Assembly (NCBI GenBank): GCA_002428215.1
Contig: DIUI01000095.1
Location: 1 to 64,000, forward strand
DNA: 64,000 nt
Direction of reading: 5' to 3'
From: Prolixibacteraceae bacterium UBA6162
Lineage (GTDB): Bacteria; Bacteroidota; Bacteroidia; Bacteroidales; Prolixibacteraceae
The notes under the pieces were generated by a model. The model saw nothing but the letters and a program-made list of their open reading frames with translations. It was not told the origin of the DNA and ran no database searches. The translations under genes were made by a program, and so were the position numbers. This document shows positions 45,303 to 54,530 of this stretch, piece by piece. Numbering within the stretch: the first letter of the stretch is position 1; every line of letters starts with the position of its first letter.

Positions 45303-45519
45303 TTGCTGTTGATGGCTATTAATGCTGAATCTTTTTCAATATGACATTGGATTGGCGGGCTTCTGTGGAATAGAGTTCGTAATTGTTTGCTAAATTTTTT
45401 ATTGTTTTGCGGCGTGTTTGGTCAATTATTCACATTTTTGAGGGATGTATTCCCCAATTCATGTGCAGTGCATCAGACTGAGGATACAAAAACGTAATCT
45501 TTCATAAGGAGATAAGGCT

Positions 45520-46287
45520 ATGTTACTGGCAATTGATATTGGAAATACCAACATTGTATTTGGAATCAACGACGGGAAACAATGGATTTCCGATTGGCGA
45601 ATTCAGACCGATGTTTTTAAAACTGCCGATGAGTATGAGGTTATTTTTCGTTCGCTGCTCCACAGCGAAAATTACGGAAATGGAATCATAGACTCTGCTG
45701 TCTTAAGCAGTGTTGTGCCCACACTCGTGCAGCCTTTCATCGATATGTTGATGAAGTTTCTCAAGTTGTCTCCCATAATTGTTGGCCCCGATATTTACGA
45801 CAAGCTTCCCATAAAAATACTCAATCCGTATCAGATAGGTTCCGATTTGGTAGTCAATTCTCTGGCTGCCTATACACGATACGGCGATCATGTTACAGTC
45901 ATTGATTTTGGCACCGCTCTTACTTTTACTACCATTGGAAATGATGGTCAGATTCTTGGTGTTGCTATTGCTCCTGGACTTAATACAGCTGTAAACGCCC
46001 TGGCAGGAAAAACGGCACAGTTGCCCCGGGTCCACCTCGTTCCTCCTCCGTCTGTCCTTGGATTAAATACGGTGCATGCTATTCAATCTGGAATTGTACT
46101 GGGATATTCAGGATTGGTCGATCATATAATTGGTCTTATTGGCAAGGAGTTGGGGCGCCCCGTAACGGTAGTGGCCACGGGTGGACTCAGCCAGATCATG
46201 TCGGACCATATTCCTTCTATTCAACATGTTGCTCCGCTTCTGACACTCGATGGACTGTTTTTGGTAAACCAGTATATAAAGAACTAA
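45520..46287 (+). CDS. coaX: Type III pantothenate kinase
   Basis: 255 residues. It phosphorylates pantothenate in coenzyme A synthesis. Marks are LLAIDIGNTNIVFGI (phosphate loop), IDFGTALTFT (PHOSPHATE 2-type loop) and GIAPGLN-like AIAPGLNTAVNALAG. A TAAGGAGA Shine-Dalgarno-like stretch (45506-45513) precedes the ATG. The porW gene follows after 134 bases. Confidence 0.95.
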   Translation: MLLAIDIGNTNIVFGINDGKQWISDWRIQTDVFKTADEYEVIFRSLLHSENYGNGIIDSAVLSSVVPTLVQPFIDMLMKFLKLSPIIVGPDIYDKLPIKILNPYQIGSDLVVNSLAAYTRYGDHVTVIDFGTALTFTTIGNDGQILGVAIAPGLNTAVNALAGKTAQLPRVHLVPPPSVLGLNTVHAIQSGIVLGYSGLVDHIIGLIGKELGRPVTVVATGGLSQIMSDHIPSIQHVAPLLTLDGLFLVNQYIKN

Positions 46288-46421
46288 TATTTTTATGCAA
46301 ATTCATCCTTTTCAAATACTTCAATCACACCCGTTCTAGATGGCAGCATAATTTAAGAATCGCAAGGGTTTATCCCTGAACAGAAACAATATTTGTTCAC
46401 CTTAAGAGTTTAATTCAGTAA

Positions 46422-49400
46422 TTGATTCAATCCTATTTGAAGCGCTTAACGCTACATATCATACTCTTGGCTTTCATTGCTGCGGGCATTGCCGGATGTT
46501 CTACCAGCAAAAACACCCGGGCAACACGTACCTATAACAACGTGACTGCCAGGTACAATATCTACTTTAACGGCAAAGAGAGCATCAAAAGTGGATTGCG
46601 TCGGATTGACCTGTCGGTTAAGGATGATTTTACCTCAGTTCTTCCGCTCTACAAGGAGAGTTACCCTGCTGCAGCAAATGTGGCAAAGGCCGACATGAAC
46701 AATGCGGTTCTAAAGGCGAATAAAGTCATTCAAACCCGTTCAATCACGGCCAAACCAAAACGACGAAAAATAAGAACACGCAGCTACCAGCAGTTTGCCA
46801 GTCGCGAGGAGTTCAATAACTGGATCGACGACAGCTATCTGATTATCGGGCAGGCTTATTTTTTTCAGCATAACTTCATATCTGCCATTGAGAACTTTTC
46901 ACTGATTATCAGAAAATTCCCTGAAGAGGATACAAGATTTGACGCAATGGTATGGTTGGCCAGAAGCTATAGCGAAATGGAACGTTTTACAGAATCTGCC
47001 GAACTGCTGCTGGCCATGCAAAGCGATCCTAAGTTTCCCCGAAGACTCAACAAAGAGCTGGGTAAGGCGAATGCAGATTTTTATCTTAAGCAAGGTAACT
47101 ATTCTGAAGCCATACGCCTTCTAGAGATTACCCTAAAAAAGAGTTTCTGGAGGAAAGAGAAGGCACGCTTGCAATATATACTTGCGCAGCTTTATCAGCA
47201 AACCGGCAATATACCGAGAGCTATCGCTGCATTCGAGGCTGTCAACCGACTTAATCCACCTTTTGATATGGGGTTCAATGCTCGTATTAATGGTTTTGAA
47301 TTGATGGCCGAGGCCGGTGATACTGAAAAATTACGGCGCGATTTGCTCAAAATGTTGCGCGATGAGAAGTTCCTTGAATTCAACGACCAGATATACTATG
47401 CTCTTGGCAATCTTGCCTATAAGCAGGGTAATATAACCGGGGCCATCGAAAATTACCGCAAATCAGTAGCCGCTTCGGTCGATAATAATTTCCAACAGGC
47501 ACTGTCATCGGTAACCCTGGCCGATATCTACTTCGACGATAAAAACTATCGCGATGCCCGGGCTTATTACGATACCGCCATGACGGTCATCGACAGCAAT
47601 TATCCGAATTACGCGCAGCTCACGGTTAGGTCCACCGGACTAAACCGACTGGTCGATAATCTTGAAATGGTTGAGGTGCAGGATAGTCTGCAAAAGTTGG
47701 CACGTATGCCTGAAACTGAAAGAAATGCACTCATCGATCAGTGGATTGCTGAAGAGCGCCAGCGGGTTCGCGATGCTGAACTATTGGCGAATCAGCAAGG
47801 GGCACAAGGCACCTATTCGAGAGCTGATGAATACCGAATGGGACTCGGCAGATCTGATCAGGGCGGAGGTTGGTATTTCTATAATCCTCAGACATTATCT
47901 TTCGGGAGGTCGATGTTTCAGCAACGCTGGGGAAGGCGACGCCTTGAAGATGACTGGAGAAGACAAAACAAGAGCTTGTCGGGTTTTGGCGAAATCGATG
48001 AATTTGCCGAATTGGTTGATTCAACTCTTTTGGTATCGAGAGAGACCGATCCAATGAAGCGTGATTATTATACCCAGGACCTTCCGCTTACCGATTCTCT
48101 TATGGTGATTTCTCATCACAAAATACGAGATGCGCTATACAATGCTGGGAAGATCTTTAAATCCGATTTCAACGACTATCCCCGTTCCGCTGAATCGTTC
48201 GAAGAGCTCAATAAGCGATATCCCGAGAATATTTACCTACTCTCGGCTTATTTCGATTTGTACGATTTGAACGAGTTAATGGGCAATAGCAGCAGAGCAG
48301 CCTATTTCCGCAGTCTGATTATTGATCGCTATCCTGATAGCCGCTATGCAAGATATCTGCTGAATCCCAATTTCTTCGCCGAATTGCAATTGCAGCAGGA
48401 TAGTCTTAACCGACTTTATCAAACCGCCTTCCGGGCTTATAAGTCTGGTTTGTATGGGAATGTTGTAGAATATACCACACAAATGAAGCAACTTGAGCCC
48501 GATAGCATTACTCGGTCTAAAATCGATTTTATTGAATCAGTGGCAGTAGGAGCAACCTCAAATCTTACAGAGTTTGAGAGGAGGTTGCAGGGTTATATCG
48601 CTGCCTATCCAAATGCTGAGCCTGCTCCATTGGCAAAGGAGATTCTAACCCTAATTCAGGACAGTACGCTAACTGATTATCAAAGATTGGTTGATTTGGG
48701 CTATCTCCACGATACCATTCTTAATGAAGAGCTGCTTACCGCTTCAAATCCCGAGTTGGATGAGTTTGGCGGAAAATATAGTTATGACGAGGAGCTGGTT
48801 CACTATTTTGTACTCTCTTTTCCGCAAAATGCCGAGGTGAACGTCAATCGGCTGAAATTTGATCTTGCCAATTACAACCTCGATCACTATACCCGGTACG
48901 ATTTTGATGTCGATGTTGAAAATTTGGATGCGTCCACCTCCCTTCTGGTAATCAGGTCGCTTGGGAATAAGGAGCAGGCCTTAATCTATTTCCGTGCCAT
49001 TATTCGAAATGCACCTGCCTTTGCAACTTTGCGCGGGATCGACTACTATAATTTTGTGGTGTCTTCTACCAATTACAGGCAAATTACAGCCGACAAGTCT
49101 ATTTCCGAATATCTTCGGTTTTTTCTCCGCAATTACAGCCGGTTTATCGGACCCGATTTTAGCGACGATGAATTAGAAGTATCCCCCGAAGAGTTGATGG
49201 CCAGAGCCGAACGGGAGGATGAACTTTTGGGCGAGCAGGGAAGATATGTTTCGGTCGATTTGCCAGTGGTCGAATCACTCTATAGTATGGCAATCGATAC
49301 AACTCAGAATTTTGTGGTGGCTGTGATGGATAGCAGACTTTCTCTGCGCACACTGCTTAATCAGTTGGCAGAATTTAACCGGTCGGAATTTCGTCTTTGG

Positions 49401-50105
49401 AATCTTGCCGTCCAGATCAGACAGGCGGGAGATTTTCAATTTGTAGTGGTGCGGGGACTACCCGGCTACAACGAAAGCATGTCGTATTTCAGACGAGCTA
49501 TCCTGGAACGAACGCTTTATGCCTCCTTAGGCCAGACTTCATATAGGAACTTCCTGATTACCGACAGAAACCTCGATCGTTTGATTGAAAATCTCTCCGT
49601 TGATGGTTATATGGAATTCTTCCGCAGCAGCTATTTGCAGCGTACTTCAGCTACGCCTTCTGTTGCTCCTGCGGCCCAGCCGGGTGCCTCTGTGGCACCC
49701 CCTCTGTTGAGTGAAGAGCCACCAATATCTGGGCCCTACCTGTCAGAAACTTCAGGTGAACAGTTATTTGTAATGGTGGTGCCCTCTGAGGGTTTCGACC
49801 GGGAGCTGCTTATTCGAAACATAGTTCAATTTAATACCCGTGAATTTGCATCCATCCCTCTGACTGCGGAGGTGATGATCCTCGACGATTTCAGAGTCCT
49901 GGTCAATATTGGCAAGCTCACCGACAAAACCCTGGCCAGAAGCTACCTGCAGCAGCTTGTTGGCCGAAGGGATCTTTTTTCTCCTTTAGGAAATCTTGAC
50001 TACCGCAACTTTATAATAACTCCTGATAATCTTGGCATCTTTATTGACCGCAAGAATATATCGGAATACATGGAGTTTTACCGCAGGGAATATCTAGGTC
50101 AGTAA
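46422..50105 (+). CDS. porW: Type IX secretion lipoprotein PorW/SprE
   Basis: 1227 residues with a lipoprotein leader (LTLHIILLAFIAAGIAGC, Cys26) and a long TPR-like helical array. The early NKNTRATRTYNNVTARYNIYFNGKESI-type region, here TYNNVTARYNIYFNGKESI, and the KVIQTRS segment resemble PorW/SprE, which links the type IX secretion motor (PorLM, PorK/N) to the outer-membrane translocon. No ATG is possible: the codon before 46422 is a TAA stop, so translation starts at TTG 46422 or TTG 46437 (MKRLTLHIILL, which gives a classic leader). The response regulator porX follows, which fits the T9SS assignment. Confidence 0.85.
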   Translation: MIQSYLKRLTLHIILLAFIAAGIAGCSTSKNTRATRTYNNVTARYNIYFNGKESIKSGLRRIDLSVKDDFTSVLPLYKESYPAAANVAKADMNNAVLKANKVIQTRSITAKPKRRKIRTRSYQQFASREEFNNWIDDSYLIIGQAYFFQHNFISAIENFSLIIRKFPEEDTRFDAMVWLARSYSEMERFTESAELLLAMQSDPKFPRRLNKELGKANADFYLKQGNYSEAIRLLEITLKKSFWRKEKARLQYILAQLYQQTGNIPRAIAAFEAVNRLNPPFDMGFNARINGFELMAEAGDTEKLRRDLLKMLRDEKFLEFNDQIYYALGNLAYKQGNITGAIENYRKSVAASVDNNFQQALSSVTLADIYFDDKNYRDARAYYDTAMTVIDSNYPNYAQLTVRSTGLNRLVDNLEMVEVQDSLQKLARMPETERNALIDQWIAEERQRVRDAELLANQQGAQGTYSRADEYRMGLGRSDQGGGWYFYNPQTLSFGRSMFQQRWGRRRLEDDWRRQNKSLSGFGEIDEFAELVDSTLLVSRETDPMKRDYYTQDLPLTDSLMVISHHKIRDALYNAGKIFKSDFNDYPRSAESFEELNKRYPENIYLLSAYFDLYDLNELMGNSSRAAYFRSLIIDRYPDSRYARYLLNPNFFAELQLQQDSLNRLYQTAFRAYKSGLYGNVVEYTTQMKQLEPDSITRSKIDFIESVAVGATSNLTEFERRLQGYIAAYPNAEPAPLAKEILTLIQDSTLTDYQRLVDLGYLHDTILNEELLTASNPELDEFGGKYSYDEELVHYFVLSFPQNAEVNVNRLKFDLANYNLDHYTRYDFDVDVENLDASTSLLVIRSLGNKEQALIYFRAIIRNAPAFATLRGIDYYNFVVSSTNYRQITADKSISEYLRFFLRNYSRFIGPDFSDDELEVSPEELMARAEREDELLGEQGRYVSVDLPVVESLYSMAIDTTQNFVVAVMDSRLSLRTLLNQLAEFNRSEFRLWNLAVQIRQAGDFQFVVVRGLPGYNESMSYFRRAILERTLYASLGQTSYRNFLITDRNLDRLIENLSVDGYMEFFRSSYLQRTSATPSVAPAAQPGASVAPPLLSEEPPISGPYLSETSGEQLFVMVVPSEGFDRELLIRNIVQFNTREFASIPLTAEVMILDDFRVLVNIGKLTDKTLARSYLQQLVGRRDLFSPLGNLDYRNFIITPDNLGIFIDRKNISEYMEFYRREYLGQ

Positions 50106-50173
50106 AAAGCCTTAAAATAATACAACCATTTACCCATTGTTGCTCCCCTAACTCTATCAAATGAAAAGAGGTC

Positions 50174-51730
50174 ATGCGAAAAATTAAGATACTCTGGGTC
50201 GATGATGAAATCGATTTGCTTAAACCCCATATTCTTTTTCTGGGAGAAAAGGGCTACGAAGTGTCAACGGCCAATAATGGAACAGATGCACTTGAAATGG
50301 TTGGGCAGGATTTTTTTGATATTATCTTCCTCGATGAGAATATGCCGGGATTAAGCGGCCTCGAAACCTTAAATCTGATTAAGGCTAAGAGTCCTAATAT
50401 TCCGGTGGTTATGATTACCAAAAGCGAAGAGGAAAATATCATGGATGAGGCTGTTGGAGCAAAGATTGCCGATTACCTTATTAAGCCAGTCAATCCAAAG
50501 CAGATATTGCTTACCCTGAAGAAAAACGTTGAGGTTAAGCGGCTTATTACCCAGCAAACCACTACCGCATATCAGTCTGTATTTTCTCAGATTGGGATGC
50601 AGCTTAACAACCGCCTTAGTTCTGATGAATGGATTGAGATATACCGGAAGCTGGTGTTTTGGGAACTTGAACTGGGTCTCTCCGGAGATTCAGCTATGGA
50701 TGATGTGTTAATCCATCAGAAGAGTGAGGCTAACGCTGCCTTCTTCAGGTTCGTTAGGGAAAACTATGCTGCCTGGTTCAGTAATTCGGCAGTGAACAGA
50801 CCTCTGCTATCGACAGATGTTTTCAGGCACAAGGTTTTTCCGCTGCTGAACGATGGCCGCAGGGTTTTTGTCCTGATTATAGACAATCTTCGATACGACC
50901 AGTGGAGGCAAATGAGCAAGGTAATCAGCGAATACTATAATACAGAAGAAGAGGAGTTATACTACAGCATTCTGCCTACTGCTACTATGTACGCCAGAAA
51001 CAGCATGTTTGCCGGGTTGATGCCTTCTGAAATACAAAAGATCTATCCGGAGCTTTGGGAGGACGACGACAATGAAGGCCATAAGAATATGAACGAAGAA
51101 GAGCTGCTACGTCGGCAGATGCTCAGGTTGGGCAGAAAAGAGAAACTCTACTTCGATAAGCTCTCCAACTTCAAATCGGAGCGCAAGCTGACCGAAACCA
51201 TCAGGGGAATTCGAGAAAGTGAGCTTTCGGTGGTGGTTTTCAATTTTGTGGATATGATTTCGCATGCACGTACAGAAATGGATATGATCAGGGAACTTGC
51301 TTCAGACGAAAAGGCATATCGTTCGCTTACAATGAGTTGGTTTAACCATTCATCTCTGCTTGATCTATTAATCGCTGTTGCTGCCAACGATATGAAACTG
51401 GTGGTTACCACCGACCATGGTACCATAAGGGTTAACAACCCTGTTAAGGTGATTGGCGATCGCGAAACAAATACCAATTTGCGTTATAAACTGGGGCGTA
51501 ATCTGAACTACAAATCAAAACAAGTATTCGAAGTTACCCAGCCTAAGGAGGTGTTTCTGCCTATTCGCAATATGAGCACCAGCTATATATTTGCGCAATC
51601 TTCCGATTTCTTTGTGTATCCCAACAACTACAGTCACTATGCTGGTTATTACAACAACACTTTTCAGCACGGTGGTATCTCTATGGAGGAGATGATTGTG
51701 CCAGTGGTTACGCTGGTCCCTAAAAAGTAA
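50174..51730 (+). CDS. porX: Type IX secretion response regulator PorX (receiver-PglZ)
   Basis: 518 residues. An N-terminal receiver domain has acidic WVDDE and phospho-acceptor Asp54 (IIFLDENMPG), with TKS and the YLIKP Lys switch. After a helical linker comes a PglZ alkaline-phosphatase-like domain, with DNLRYDQWR, TDHGTIR and FQHGGISMEEMIVPV. PorX with PorY controls T9SS genes, and PorX has been shown to act as a phosphodiesterase in this family. An AAGAGGT stretch before the ATG resembles a ribosome-binding site. It begins 68 bases after porW. Confidence 0.93.
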   Translation: MRKIKILWVDDEIDLLKPHILFLGEKGYEVSTANNGTDALEMVGQDFFDIIFLDENMPGLSGLETLNLIKAKSPNIPVVMITKSEEENIMDEAVGAKIADYLIKPVNPKQILLTLKKNVEVKRLITQQTTTAYQSVFSQIGMQLNNRLSSDEWIEIYRKLVFWELELGLSGDSAMDDVLIHQKSEANAAFFRFVRENYAAWFSNSAVNRPLLSTDVFRHKVFPLLNDGRRVFVLIIDNLRYDQWRQMSKVISEYYNTEEEELYYSILPTATMYARNSMFAGLMPSEIQKIYPELWEDDDNEGHKNMNEEELLRRQMLRLGRKEKLYFDKLSNFKSERKLTETIRGIRESELSVVVFNFVDMISHARTEMDMIRELASDEKAYRSLTMSWFNHSSLLDLLIAVAANDMKLVVTTDHGTIRVNNPVKVIGDRETNTNLRYKLGRNLNYKSKQVFEVTQPKEVFLPIRNMSTSYIFAQSSDFFVYPNNYSHYAGYYNNTFQHGGISMEEMIVPVVTLVPKK

Positions 51731-51759
51731 GAACCTTTTCGGTTAATGTATATGAAAAT

Positions 51760-52509
51760 TTATTTGTTCTTCATCTGCGCGTAAAGCTTGTTGGCAAAGA
51801 TGAAGTCGTTAAGGACTTTGTTGCCAGACTCTAAAATATTGAGTCTGGAGCCTTCCCAGCATTTCTCTCCTTTATGGATAAAAAGTACCGTGTCGCCAAT
51901 CTCAATAACTGAATTCATATCGTGGGTATTGATAATGGTGGTCATCTGAAACTCTACAGTGAGATCCCGGATCAGATTGTCGATTCTTGTGGCAGTTTCA
52001 GGATCAAGTCCCGAGTTGGGTTCGTCGCAAAACAGATACTTCGGATTGAGCGCAATGGCTCGTGCGATAGCAACCCGTTTCTGCATTCCTCCACTAATTT
52101 CTGATGGAAAAAGATGGTTCGACTGCGAAATTCCAACATGGTCAAGGCAAAAATCTACCCGTGTCAGTTTCTCACGGGGCGACATTACCGTGAACATGTC
52201 GAGAGGGAAACGCACATTTTCTTCAACCGTTAATGAATCAAACAAGGCCCCTCCCTGAAAAACCATGCCCAGTTCCCGCCTAAGTAGTTTGCGTTCTCGT
52301 TCCCGCATAACTGTAAACTCGCGGTCGTGATAACGTATGCTTCCTTCATCCACATCGTAGAGTCCGAGAATGGATTTAAGCAATACCGTTTTACCCGAAC
52401 CACTGCGGCCAATAATCAGGTTCGTTTTACCACTTTCAAAAGTATTCGAGATGTTGTTCAGCACCTTAGTGCCGTCGAACGATTTGCTGATGTTTTTTAT
52501 TTCAATCAT
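51760..52509 (-). CDS. mlaF: ABC transporter ATPase, MlaF type
   Basis: 249 residues. Walker A GRSGSGKTVLLK, signature SGGMQKRVAIARA, Walker B YLFCDEPNSGLDP, and an H-loop in INTHDMN. This fits MlaF, the ATPase of the phospholipid-transport complex that keeps outer-membrane asymmetry. The start overlaps the mlaE stop by 4 bases. MlaD-type substrate-binding genes are not in the window. Confidence 0.93.
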   Translation of the reverse strand: MIEIKNISKSFDGTKVLNNISNTFESGKTNLIIGRSGSGKTVLLKSILGLYDVDEGSIRYHDREFTVMRERERKLLRRELGMVFQGGALFDSLTVEENVRFPLDMFTVMSPREKLTRVDFCLDHVGISQSNHLFPSEISGGMQKRVAIARAIALNPKYLFCDEPNSGLDPETATRIDNLIRDLTVEFQMTTIINTHDMNSVIEIGDTVLFIHKGEKCWEGSRLNILESGNKVLNDFIFANKLYAQMKNK

Positions 52510-53246
52510 GTTAACAACAGCTGGGTGAGAATTAGGTCAAACAACAATATCAGGATATTGGTATTAACTACTGCCCGGGTGCTTGCTTTTCCAACTTCCA
52601 GTGCCCCCCCCTGCACATAATAACCAAAATAGGCGGGAACAGAAGCAATAAGAAATCCAAAAAACAGCGATTTTATCAGCGTGAAAGTTACATAGTAGGG
52701 CACAAAAAAATAGCGTATTCCATCGATATATTCGGCAGCAGTAACCACTCCGGCTGCTGGCCCTACGATTAAACCGCCAAGCAGACCAAAGAAAATGCTC
52801 ATTATAACCAATAATGGCATAATCAGCACCACGGCAACAATCTTTGGCAGGATGAGATACCCAACAGAATTTACCCCCATAATTTCGAGCGAATCGATTT
52901 GTTCTGTAACCCTCATTGAGCCAATTTCAGAGGTAATGTTCGAACCTATCTTCCCGGCGAGTATAAGCCCCATTATAGTGGATGAGAATTCCAAAATCAG
53001 TGTGTCACGAGTTCCCAGTCCAATAAGTGTTTTTGGATAGAGTGGGTTCATTAAATTGTAGGCCAGCTGAATGGTAAGAATACCCCCTATAAAAAGGGAA
53101 ATCATTACTACAATGCCCAGGGAGTTGATCCCCAGTGAGTCGATTTCATTCATCAGTTGCCGAAAATACATTTTGTGCTTTTCCGGCCTGAGGAACACTT
53201 TTCCCAACATCGAAAAATAGCGACCTATATGAAACAGTAGCTTCAT
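52506..53246 (-). CDS. mlaE: ABC transporter permease, MlaE type
   Basis: 246 residues, five or six TM segments, with the conserved cytoplasmic helix EIGSMRVTEQIDSLEIMGVN typical of MlaE. It forms the membrane part of the phospholipid transporter with the next gene. Overlaps mlaF by 4 bases, so the two are translationally coupled. A run of eight C in the coding sequence near 52606-52613 is unusual for this AT-rich genome but leaves the frame intact. Confidence 0.94.
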   Translation of the reverse strand: MKLLFHIGRYFSMLGKVFLRPEKHKMYFRQLMNEIDSLGINSLGIVVMISLFIGGILTIQLAYNLMNPLYPKTLIGLGTRDTLILEFSSTIMGLILAGKIGSNITSEIGSMRVTEQIDSLEIMGVNSVGYLILPKIVAVVLIMPLLVIMSIFFGLLGGLIVGPAAGVVTAAEYIDGIRYFFVPYYVTFTLIKSLFFGFLIASVPAYFGYYVQGGALEVGKASTRAVVNTNILILLFDLILTQLLLT

Positions 53247-53395
53247 CTTCAGAATCAGTGTTTTAATGGAGCGATTTGTTCAGTCTCTGAGGCAGATTCT
53301 TTGTTATTAATCTGAGACTAAATTACAACATATATTCAAGAACCGGCATTACTTTATAGCCGAAATGGCCCGGTCCTTGTTTCGGGATATTTAGA

Positions 53396-53403
53396 TATAT
53401 TTG
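53396..53403 (+). promoter_or_regulatory. -7 element for manC
   Basis: TATATTTG 22 bases before the manC ATG. A TTG at 53377-53379 is 16 bases upstream, slightly too close for the usual -33. Confidence 0.35.
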
Positions 53404-53425
53404 AAGCAATGATTAACCGACTGAA

Positions 53426-54514
53426 ATGAGCAACAACTATTGTATTATAATGGCAGGTGGCATTGGAGCCCGGTTTTGGCCCATGAGCCGTAAGGATATG
53501 CCCAAGCAGTTTTTGGATATACTTGGAACAGGCAGGTCGCTTTTACAGCAGGCTTTCGATCGGTTTTCAAAAATTGTTCCTGTCGGGAATATTTATGTAG
53601 TAACGAGTGTCGATTATATTGACATGGTGCTGGAGCAGCTTCCCGCACTCTCCCCCGAACAGATCCTGGGCGAGCCGTTGCGTCGGAATACTGCTCCATG
53701 TATTGCTTATGCTGCCTATAAGATTAAAACTATAAACCCCAATGCCAATTTAATTGTTGCCCCTTCCGACCACTTGATTTTGAAGGAAGAGGAGTTTCTA
53801 AGACAAATTGCTTTCGGACTAGATTTTGTTTCGAACAACCGGGCTCTGCTTACGTTGGGAATACACCCAAGTCGCCCTGAAACCGGATATGGATATATTC
53901 AAGTGGGCGATAAAGCCGAATATAAGTCGCTTGACAATCTTCACTATGTTAAAACTTTTACCGAGAAGCCGAATGCTCAGATGGCAAAAGTATTTGTTGA
54001 TAGTGGTGAATTTTTCTGGAATTCTGGAATTTTTCTTTGGTCACTACCAACTATTTTACGCGCTTTTAATGCCCATCTTCACGAAGTTGCCACACTTTTT
54101 GCGCAAGGAGAGAGACTATACAATACCCCTAATGAAAAGGCATTCATCAATAAGATCTATTCCGAATGTATGGGAATTTCCATTGACTATGGCATTATGG
54201 AAAAGTCGGACAATGTCTTTGTCTTAACAGCCGATTTTGGCTGGAGCGATTTGGGGACATGGGGTTCACTTTACGAAAACAAGGAGAAAGATGACTCCGG
54301 CAATGTTGTTACGGGAGGCAATGTTTTGATGTACGACAACAAAAACTGCATAGTAAACATGCCGGATGGAAAGATCGCCGTATTGCAGGGTCTCGAAGGT
54401 TATATTGTTGTTGAGTCGAACAATACACTACTTATTTGCCGAAGGGACGACGAGCAGCAAATCAGACAATTTGTGAATGATGTTCAGCTGCGTAACGGCC
54501 CCGAATATGTTTAG
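53426..54514 (+). CDS. manC: Mannose-1-phosphate guanylyltransferase
   Basis: 362 residues. It makes GDP-mannose from mannose-1-phosphate and GTP. Nucleotidyltransferase motifs: IMAGGIGARFWPMSRKDMPKQF, then SDHLILKEEEF, FTEKPN and a C-terminal DFGWSDLGTW. It lacks the phosphomannose isomerase half present in the bifunctional enzyme, so it is the short type. Convergent with the amidase gene, 16 bases away. Likely used for surface polysaccharide or glycoprotein sugars along with rfbB and galE nearby. Confidence 0.94.
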   Translation: MSNNYCIIMAGGIGARFWPMSRKDMPKQFLDILGTGRSLLQQAFDRFSKIVPVGNIYVVTSVDYIDMVLEQLPALSPEQILGEPLRRNTAPCIAYAAYKIKTINPNANLIVAPSDHLILKEEEFLRQIAFGLDFVSNNRALLTLGIHPSRPETGYGYIQVGDKAEYKSLDNLHYVKTFTEKPNAQMAKVFVDSGEFFWNSGIFLWSLPTILRAFNAHLHEVATLFAQGERLYNTPNEKAFINKIYSECMGISIDYGIMEKSDNVFVLTADFGWSDLGTWGSLYENKEKDDSGNVVTGGNVLMYDNKNCIVNMPDGKIAVLQGLEGYIVVESNNTLLICRRDDEQQIRQFVNDVQLRNGPEYV

Positions 54515-54530
54515 CAGATAATGTTATTTT

